A stretch of 64,000 nt of DNA from positions 1-64,000 of the forward strand of contig JAEEHP010000060.1 in NCBI GenBank assembly GCA_016280855.1. Reading direction: 5' to 3'. Below are positions 58,407-64,000 of this stretch, one piece after another. The number at the start of each line of letters is the position of its first letter. Within the stretch, counting starts at the first letter, position 1. The notes under the pieces were generated by a model. It saw nothing but the letters and a program-made list of their open reading frames with translations. It was not told the origin of the DNA and did not search any database. The translations under genes were made by a program, and so were the position numbers. This DNA is from Bacteroidaceae bacterium (GTDB lineage: Bacteria > Bacteroidota > Bacteroidia > Bacteroidales > Bacteroidaceae).

Positions 58407-60434
58407 ATGTTCAAACAACAAAACAAGCTCAGACGTGCCTACACCTTCCGCCACTTCACCCGCGGAGGCTACAGCGTTTTTGCCAGTTTGCACCGCGAAG
58501 TACGAATCGGCGTGCTCTCCATCGGTATGCTGGCCAGCGTGAATCTCCCCAAGGTTCAGGCTGCTCAACCCGCTGCAGCTCCAGAAGCTGAGAGCGAAGC
58601 CGACGAGAAGGAACTCACGGAAGTGGCCGTCACGGGGACGATGTCTCCGCTGACAACGCTGCAGTCGGCACGAATCGTTAGCGTCATCACGCGGCAGCAG
58701 ATTGAAGCGGCGGCGGCGCAAAGCGTCAACGATCTATTGAAAACAGTCGTCGGCATCGATGTCCGGCAGCGCGGCGGCTTTGGTATTCAAACGGACATCA
58801 GCATCAATGGCGGCACGTTCGACCAAATCACACTTCTACTGAACGGCGTCAACATCTCATCACCTCACACCGGTCATCTCGCTGCCGACTTCCCCGTCAG
58901 CCTTGCCGACATCGAGCGCATCGAAGTACTCGAAGGCGCTGCATCGCGCGTATATGGTGCTTCGGCATTCGGAGGAGCTGTCAACATCGTCACCAAGCAA
59001 GACACTAAAGCCAACATCGAGGCCGGCGCACACGGCGGCAGCTATGGAACCGTCGGCGGCAATGCAAGGGGAGCCTTGAAATGGGGGACGCTTTCAGCCG
59101 CCTTCCAACGCTCCGACGGCGCTACCACGAACTCCGATTTCAAACGCGGAAACCTCTACCACAGCGGAAACATCGACTCCGAGGAATTCCGCATTAGGTG
59201 GCAGGCTGGATACAGCCAGAAAAGCTATGGCGCCAACACCTTCTACAGCGCAGCCTATCCCAATCAATACGAGCGCAATACACGTTACATCGTAAGCGCC
59301 GGCGTAGAGAGCAAAGGCCGCGTACGCCTTCATCCCGAGGTCTATTGGAACCGCCTCTATGACAACTTCGAACTTATCCGAGGCACCACGAAGGGCGAGA
59401 ACTTCCATCGAACCGATGTCCACGGTGCCAAGGTGACGGCAGACCTGCGATGGATAGCAGGACGAACGGCACTCGGAGCCGAAGTGCGCGAGGAGGGCAT
59501 CTACAGCACTTCGCTCGGCATGCCCTTAAACGGCGACAGGCTTCCCAAAGTGCCTCACGAGAACATCTTCTATTCCCACCACGACACACGCACCAACCTT
59601 TCATTTAACCTCGAGCACAACCTCATCCTGCCACGATTCACCGTCAGCATGGGCTTGCTCGGCAACTACAATACACGATTCGACACTCGCCTCCACTTCT
59701 ATCCCGGCATCGACCTGGCGTTAACGCCTTCCCCGAACTGGCGGCTCTTTGCGTCCTACAACAAGGGATTCCGCTTGCCGACGTTCACGGACCTCTACTA
59801 CAAGAGCCCGACACACGAAGGCAACCAGGGCATGAGAGCTGAGGAAAGCCACAGCTTCCAACTCGGAGCCAAAGCCGCCTACCAGTTCTCGAAGGTCTGC
59901 TGTCAGTTCATGCTCAAATCTTTCTATCATCGCGGAAAAGACCTCATCGACTGGGTCATGTACAGCGCCGACGACGTCTTCAACAGCGCCAACTTCGACC
60001 TCGACAACGCAGGTGTCTCGGCACAGGCCGACGTGCAATGGGCGAAGGTCAGCGGCCATTTAGCTTACGCCTTCATCCACCAGCACCGGCGCGACGGCAA
60101 GCCCGTCTATAAGTCCAACTACGCCATGGAATACCTGCGCCATAAGGTCGTGGCCACGATCGACCATCCAGTGTGGTCGCACCTCTCCGCATCATGGAGC
60201 TTTCGTTGGCAGGATCGCGAAGGAAGCTATCTCCTCTACGAGGACGCGCAGTCCACGGGACAACTCGTGCAATACAAGCCGTACGCCACACTGGACCTCA
60301 AACTGCGATGGGCAGCAAAGCACTACGAGCTGTGGGCTGAAGGCACCAATCTGACCAACCGCCGCTACTATGATCTCGGCAATATCCCGCAACCCGGCAT
60401 CGTCGTGCTCGCGGGAGCACGAGTGCACTTCTAA
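58407..60434 (+). CDS. TonB-dependent outer-membrane receptor
   Basis: The 675-residue protein has an extended signal region (RAYTFRHFTRGGYSVFASLHREVRIGVLSIGMLAS), typical of Bacteroidetes receptors of the BtuB type. A TonB box-like segment follows (ELTEVAVTGTM, about 70-80). The plug domain holds QSVNDLLKTVVGIDVRQRG and GGAVNIVTK (about 190), and the 22-strand barrel ends with aromatic F. It could import cobalamin, siderophores or another nutrient. The last residue is Phe, as in outer-membrane barrels. Confidence 0.9.
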   Translation: MFKQQNKLRRAYTFRHFTRGGYSVFASLHREVRIGVLSIGMLASVNLPKVQAAQPAAAPEAESEADEKELTEVAVTGTMSPLTTLQSARIVSVITRQQIEAAAAQSVNDLLKTVVGIDVRQRGGFGIQTDISINGGTFDQITLLLNGVNISSPHTGHLAADFPVSLADIERIEVLEGAASRVYGASAFGGAVNIVTKQDTKANIEAGAHGGSYGTVGGNARGALKWGTLSAAFQRSDGATTNSDFKRGNLYHSGNIDSEEFRIRWQAGYSQKSYGANTFYSAAYPNQYERNTRYIVSAGVESKGRVRLHPEVYWNRLYDNFELIRGTTKGENFHRTDVHGAKVTADLRWIAGRTALGAEVREEGIYSTSLGMPLNGDRLPKVPHENIFYSHHDTRTNLSFNLEHNLILPRFTVSMGLLGNYNTRFDTRLHFYPGIDLALTPSPNWRLFASYNKGFRLPTFTDLYYKSPTHEGNQGMRAEESHSFQLGAKAAYQFSKVCCQFMLKSFYHRGKDLIDWVMYSADDVFNSANFDLDNAGVSAQADVQWAKVSGHLAYAFIHQHRRDGKPVYKSNYAMEYLRHKVVATIDHPVWSHLSASWSFRWQDREGSYLLYEDAQSTGQLVQYKPYATLDLKLRWAAKHYELWAEGTNLTNRRYYDLGNIPQPGIVVLAGARVHF

Positions 60435-60511
60435 ATGCCTCAACCATTCCCTTTTACATTAAAAAACTATAATTATACCTTAAATTATAATATAAATACC
60501 TCAATTTTCAC

Positions 60512-60519
60512 TATCTTTG
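60512..60519 (+). promoter_or_regulatory. Promoter -7 element for the amidase-MlaD operon
   Basis: TATCTTTG lies 8 nt before the ATG at 60528, so the mRNA would be nearly leaderless. Confidence 0.55.
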
Positions 60520-60527
60520 CACACGAA

Positions 60528-61295
60528 ATGAGACATATCATCTTCCGTGCTATCTGCCTTGTGCTGCTGACCCTCGCGCCAGCGGCACAAGTGTGGTGCG
60601 ATAATACGTTTACCCTCGTCCTCGATGCTGGACATGGCGGCAAGGACCCAGGAGCGCTGGGCAAAAGGGGCAAGGAAAAGAACATCAACCTGGCCGTGGC
60701 ACTCGCCGTAGGTAAGCTCGTTGAGCAGAACCTGAAAGACGTCAAAGTCGTGTACACCCGAAAGACGGATGTTTTTGTCGAACTCGACGAGCGCGCCGCC
60801 ATCGCCAATCGCGCCAAGGCCGACCTCTTCGTGAGCATCCATACCAATGCCCTGCCCGGCAAAGCCCAGGGAAGAGGTTCCGAGACCTACACCCTCGGTA
60901 TGCACCGCGCGGCAGACAACCTTGCCGTCGCTAAGCGCGAGAACTCAGCAATCATGCTCGAGAAGGACTATGAGAACCGATACGAGGGATTCGATCCCAA
61001 AAGCGCAGAATCATACATCATCTTCGAGTTCATGCAGGACACCTATATGGAGCAAAGCGTCAAGCTGGCCACCTTCATCCAGAAGCAGTTCCGCAGCGCA
61101 GGACGACCGGACAAAGGCGTTCACCAAGCCGGATTCCTTGTCCTCAGAGCAACTTCCATGCCGTCGTGCCTCATCGAACTTGGCTATATCACTACCGCCT
61201 CCGAAGAGGAATACCTACTGAGCCAGCGCGGAGTGGACCAACTTGCAAAGAGTATTTACGAAGCAATCAAGAATTATAAAGCTAATAAGAAATGA
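60528..61295 (+). CDS. N-acetylmuramoyl-L-alanine amidase (Amidase_3)
   Basis: The start at 60528 gives 255 residues with a signal peptide (MRHIIFRAICLVLLTLAPAAQVWC). Zinc and catalytic residues are LDAGHGGKDPGA (first His), HE-like positions in the middle, and SIHTNA (His, about 107), with ELGYIT and a final catalytic Glu region near the C-terminus. It cleaves the amide between MurNAc and the stem peptide during cell separation. An upstream ATG (60435) would start with a long untypical N-terminus and cross the promoter. Confidence 0.9.
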   Translation: MRHIIFRAICLVLLTLAPAAQVWCDNTFTLVLDAGHGGKDPGALGKRGKEKNINLAVALAVGKLVEQNLKDVKVVYTRKTDVFVELDERAAIANRAKADLFVSIHTNALPGKAQGRGSETYTLGMHRAADNLAVAKRENSAIMLEKDYENRYEGFDPKSAESYIIFEFMQDTYMEQSVKLATFIQKQFRSAGRPDKGVHQAGFLVLRATSMPSCLIELGYITTASEEEYLLSQRGVDQLAKSIYEAIKNYKANKK

Positions 61296-62185
61296 AAATA
61301 TCACGCGAAGTGAAAATCGGAGTGTCGGGCATCATCGCTCTCGTGCTCCTCTTCTTCACCATCAAATTTCTTCAGGGTGTCTCACTCTTCCATGCACACG
61401 ACACCTATTACATCAATTTCCGCAACGCCAAGGCACTCGCCAAGTCTAGTCCCGTCTATGCCGACGGTTACAATGTCGGCATCGTCTCGGACATACGCTA
61501 CGACTACGAACATCCCGGACGCGGCGTCATCATCAAGATCGACGTAGAACATGGCATGCGCATACCCATGGGCACGCAAGCCGTGCTCGACGAAGCCATG
61601 CTGGGCGGTTGTACACTCAACCTGATGATGGGCAATCATCCCACGGAACGATACTCCACAGGCGATACCATCCCCTCAGGCGAGAACAACGGACTGATGT
61701 CCAAGGCCGCAGCCTTCATCCCCAAGCTTGAGATGACGCTGACGAAGGTGGACTCGCTGCTCACCTCACTCAACACCCTGGCGTCAGATCCCAACCTCAA
61801 GAAGATTCTCGCCAACGCTGAAACCGTAACCGCAAACCTCGACAAAAGCAGCCGCGACCTCAATCGACTGCTCGAACAGGACGTGCCGCAGATGGCTCAG
61901 ACATTCACGAAAGCCGGCGAGGGCGTCACACAACTCACCGACAAGCTCAACGGGCTCGATCTGCAAGGCACCATGGCCAGGGTGGACGGCACGATGGACA
62001 ACCTCAAACAGATGTCCGATCGCCTCAACTCGCCCGACAACACCGTGGGACTCCTCCTCAACGACACCTCGCTCTACACCAATCTCAACCAAACGGTCAA
62101 CGGTGCGTCAGCCCTTGTCGAGGACCTCAAAGCACATCCAAAACGCTACGTACACTTCTCCGTATTCGGTAAAAAGGACAAATAA
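61292..62185 (+). CDS. MCE/MlaD-family lipid-transport protein
   Basis: The 297-residue protein has one N-terminal transmembrane segment (IGVSGIIALVLLFFTIKFL), an MCE/MlaD domain (about 40-120), and a long helical C-terminal part with repeated LxxL-like turns. It overlaps the amidase gene by 4 nt (ATGA). MlaD proteins bridge inner-membrane transporters to periplasmic lipid carriers, so outer-membrane lipid homeostasis is the expected role. The ABC-type partners are not in the window. Confidence 0.88.
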   Translation: MKISREVKIGVSGIIALVLLFFTIKFLQGVSLFHAHDTYYINFRNAKALAKSSPVYADGYNVGIVSDIRYDYEHPGRGVIIKIDVEHGMRIPMGTQAVLDEAMLGGCTLNLMMGNHPTERYSTGDTIPSGENNGLMSKAAAFIPKLEMTLTKVDSLLTSLNTLASDPNLKKILANAETVTANLDKSSRDLNRLLEQDVPQMAQTFTKAGEGVTQLTDKLNGLDLQGTMARVDGTMDNLKQMSDRLNSPDNTVGLLLNDTSLYTNLNQTVNGASALVEDLKAHPKRYVHFSVFGKKDK

Positions 62186-62308
62186 GGATTGGTTGGCAAT
62201 TTCTTCGTTATCCGAAAAAAATCCGAATAAGAAGCAATCCTTCATACCGTATTTTACATCGATGATAATACATTAAGTTTTCGGCAATTATGAACTCAAA
62301 TATTTTTT

Positions 62309-62343
62309 GTGGCGCGAGCTGATGCTTACGCCACATTTTTTTG
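62309..62343 (+). terminator. Terminator of the amidase-MlaD operon
   Basis: GTGGCG (62309-62314) pairs with CGCCAC (62329-62334), followed by ATTTTTTTG. The rest of the 62186-62540 gap shows no gene. It holds AT-rich DNA, one TTATCCGAA near 62208 and the dnaA promoter. Confidence 0.7.
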
Positions 62344-62487
62344 TATATCAGCATCTTAATACTACAAAATAAGCTGCGCGACATTTTCCGAACAGCCCTT
62401 CTACATACCACTGAAAACGTGCCGTTTACGGCCTCTGTCAAGAGGACTTTTTTTTGAGGCTCATTTTGTAGTTTCAAAAAAACGACG

Positions 62488-62495
62488 TACCTTTG
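62488..62495 (+). promoter_or_regulatory. Promoter -7 element for dnaA
   Basis: TACCTTTG lies 45 nt before the ATG at 62541. This makes the upstream TTG frame at 62493 an unlikely translation start, since it falls within the promoter. Confidence 0.6.
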
Positions 62496-62540
62496 CACTC
62501 GCAATTCGGCTCATACGAATTTGCCACTTTACCCAAAAGA

Positions 62541-63947
62541 ATGGAAGCCAGCGTTTCAACCATAGATTCACGATGGAACGACTGTCTCCGGATGATCAGC
62601 AACAACATCTCCCGCGAGCAGTTCAACACGTGGTTTGCGCCCATCACCTTCGTAAAATTCGAGGAAGATGAGCGCCAACTGACGTTGTGCCTGCCCAGTC
62701 CATTCATCAGGGAATACATCGAAGCACACTTCCTCAAGCTCTTCCGAGCTGTGCTGCAACGCGTCTATGGGTCTTCCATCAGACTGACATACGAAGTCAA
62801 GGTCGATGCCACGAATGACATTCGCGTAGCGGAACAGGCCACCGACCAATCCACACAGGTCGGAAAACCCGTGCGCAGCACCGGCATCAACCAAAGTCCG
62901 CGCTACACGCAGGCACTCGATTCACAGCTCAAAGCTGACTACACCTTCGACAACTTCATCGAGGGCGACTCCAACAAGCTGACGCGCACCGTAGGACTGG
63001 CCATCGCCCAGAACCCGCGACAGGTCACCTTTAATCCTTTATTTATATATGGTGGCTCAGGTGTCGGCAAGACGCACCTCGTCAACGCCATCGGCACGCG
63101 CCTCAAGGAACTGCACCCGCAGCTGCGCGTCCTCTACGTCTCGGCACACCTCTTCCAGGTGCAATACACAGACTGCGTACGCCAGAACACCGTCAACGAC
63201 TTCATCGCCTTCTACCAGAGCATCGACGTCCTCATCATCGATGACATTCAGGAATTTGCCAGCCTGCAGAAGACACAGCTCGCCTTCTTCCACATCTTCA
63301 ACCACCTTCACCAGAACGGACGCCAGCTCATCATGACCTCCGACCGTCCGCCCATGGCGCTGCAAGGCATGGAAGAGCGGCTGCTCACACGCTTCAAATG
63401 GGGACTGCTCGCCGAACTCGAACAGCCCAGCGAGAGCCTGCGACGCGACATCCTACGTTACCGCATCCATCGCGACGGACTCAACATCTCAGAAGACGTC
63501 ATCGACTTCATCGCGTCCAACGTGGACCATAGTATTCGTGACCTCGAAGGCGTCATCAATGCACTCATGGCATATAGCGTCGTGTACAACTGCGACATCG
63601 ACCTGGCACTCGCTGAACGCGTCATCGGGCGCACCGTAGGCCTCCACAGGCAACGTCCCGCCATCACCCTGGAGCGCATCCTCGAGCACACCTGCAATTT
63701 CTTCGAGCAGACCACCGACGACGTGCTCTCGTCAAGCCGCAAGGCCAACGTCGTTCTCGCGCGACAAGTCGTCATGTATCTCACCCAGAAGCATACCACG
63801 CTCAGCACTACACGCATCGGTATGGCCATCGGTCGTCGCGGACACGCCACCGTCGTACATTCCTGTCAGGCCATCACCCATCGCCTCGAAACTGATGCCG
63901 CCTTCCGCAATCGCATCGCCGAACTCGAAGCACAGATCAGCGAATAG
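62541..63947 (+). CDS. dnaA: Chromosomal replication initiator protein DnaA
   Basis: The start at 62541 (MEASVSTIDSRWNDCL) gives 468 residues. Domain I is the N-terminal 90 residues (including REQFNTWFAPI). The AAA+ core starts at YTFDNFIEG, with Walker A GGSGVGKTH (about 172-180) and Walker B IDDIQ (about 232-238). The C-terminal domain IV helix-turn-helix lies near the end (IGMAIGRRGHATVVHSC, the DnaA-box-binding signature). It is the initiator of chromosome replication. A clear origin was not seen in the flanks. Confidence 0.95.
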   Translation: MEASVSTIDSRWNDCLRMISNNISREQFNTWFAPITFVKFEEDERQLTLCLPSPFIREYIEAHFLKLFRAVLQRVYGSSIRLTYEVKVDATNDIRVAEQATDQSTQVGKPVRSTGINQSPRYTQALDSQLKADYTFDNFIEGDSNKLTRTVGLAIAQNPRQVTFNPLFIYGGSGVGKTHLVNAIGTRLKELHPQLRVLYVSAHLFQVQYTDCVRQNTVNDFIAFYQSIDVLIIDDIQEFASLQKTQLAFFHIFNHLHQNGRQLIMTSDRPPMALQGMEERLLTRFKWGLLAELEQPSESLRRDILRYRIHRDGLNISEDVIDFIASNVDHSIRDLEGVINALMAYSVVYNCDIDLALAERVIGRTVGLHRQRPAITLERILEHTCNFFEQTTDDVLSSSRKANVVLARQVVMYLTQKHTTLSTTRIGMAIGRRGHATVVHSCQAITHRLETDAAFRNRIAELEAQISE

Positions 63948-63997
63948 CTTTTTTTCGTAAAAAATGATGCTTTTTTTTCCCTTGTGACGAAAAAAGC
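63947..63997 (+). terminator. Possible terminator after dnaA
   Basis: GCTTTTTTTCGT just after the stop and ACGAAAAAAGC near the window end are nearly complementary over about 11 bp, with a T-rich 26-nt loop. The structure is weaker than other terminators here. Confidence 0.45.
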
Positions 63998-64000
63998 GTA

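Noticed and set aside
62186..62540. Possible replication origin next to dnaA
   Set aside because: Only one DnaA-box-like site (TTATCCGAA near 62208) was seen, and the interval holds a terminator and promoter. A cluster of boxes or an AT-rich unwinding region was not evident.
62493..62540. TTG start for dnaA
   Set aside because: It lies inside the TACCTTTG promoter element. The ATG at 62541 fits DnaA N-termini.

Overview
The window is a piece of a Bacteroidales chromosome, most likely Prevotellaceae. The evidence is the recurring Bacteroidetes -7 element (TAnnTTTG), the lack of Shine-Dalgarno sequences, a MurF-alanine racemase fusion, a GSCFA-domain protein, an extended Bacteroidetes-type TonB-receptor signal and the Tdh/Kbl pair. 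About 45 kb (1 to about 45,290) is a tailed prophage, and about 18.5 kb on the right (45,290 to 64,000) is host core genome. The prophage runs off the left edge. Its right boundary is a tRNA-Arg(CCG) gene whose 3' end faces the tyrosine integrase. The left attachment site is not in the window.

Prophage layout. 1-5.7 kb: replication/modification and early genes (a helicase-methyltransferase fusion and small unknowns), plus the first diversity-generating retroelement (DGR) target, VP1. 5.66-7.1 kb: a leftward operon of XRE repressor, ASCH protein and a helix-hairpin-helix protein. 7.1-9.5 kb: rightward genes including a second ASCH protein and a PAPS-reductase-like/ParB-like (IbrA/IbrB-type) pair. 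9.5-12.9 kb: small and large terminase, then portal. 13.1-14.6 kb: an amidoligase plus a class-II glutamine amidotransferase. 14.8-20.8 kb: scaffold, head fibre/decoration, major capsid, connectors, tail tube, an aberrant tRNA-Asn and a tail chaperone. 20.8-39.3 kb: tape measure, distal tail, tip and a 2345-residue receptor-binding fibre (VP2). 39.3-41.2 kb: the DGR core (hairpin, avd, template repeat, reverse transcriptase). 41.2-43.9 kb: lysis genes (HELIH membrane protein, holin, GH19 endolysin, possible spanin). 44.0-45.3 kb: integrase.

The standout system is the DGR. One 123-bp template repeat (39937-40059) serves two variable repeats of the same length: VR1 (4642-4764), in a small protein 35 kb away near the other end of the prophage, and VR2 (39190-39312), at the C-terminus of the giant fibre. 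The template lies in frame inside the 5' part of the reverse-transcriptase ORF, so an Asn-rich copy of the target fold may be translated as the RT N-terminus. Both variable repeats, but not the template, are followed by the same 16-nt motif and a GC-stemmed palindromic hairpin. The stem sequences differ while pairing is kept, which points to a target-site recognition element.

The phage also repeats regulatory modules. A hairpin/promoter module precedes the ASCH gene (7287-7317) and the capsid operon (14680-14710). Repressor-region sequences recur upstream of the amidoligase, and an 18-nt leader element occurs twice.

The host side holds a glycan-binding lipoprotein, an EamA transporter, threonine catabolism (tdh/kbl, divergent), a GH43 arabinanase-like enzyme, murF-alr, GSCFA, dxs, trkA, a TonB receptor, an amidase-MlaD pair and dnaA.
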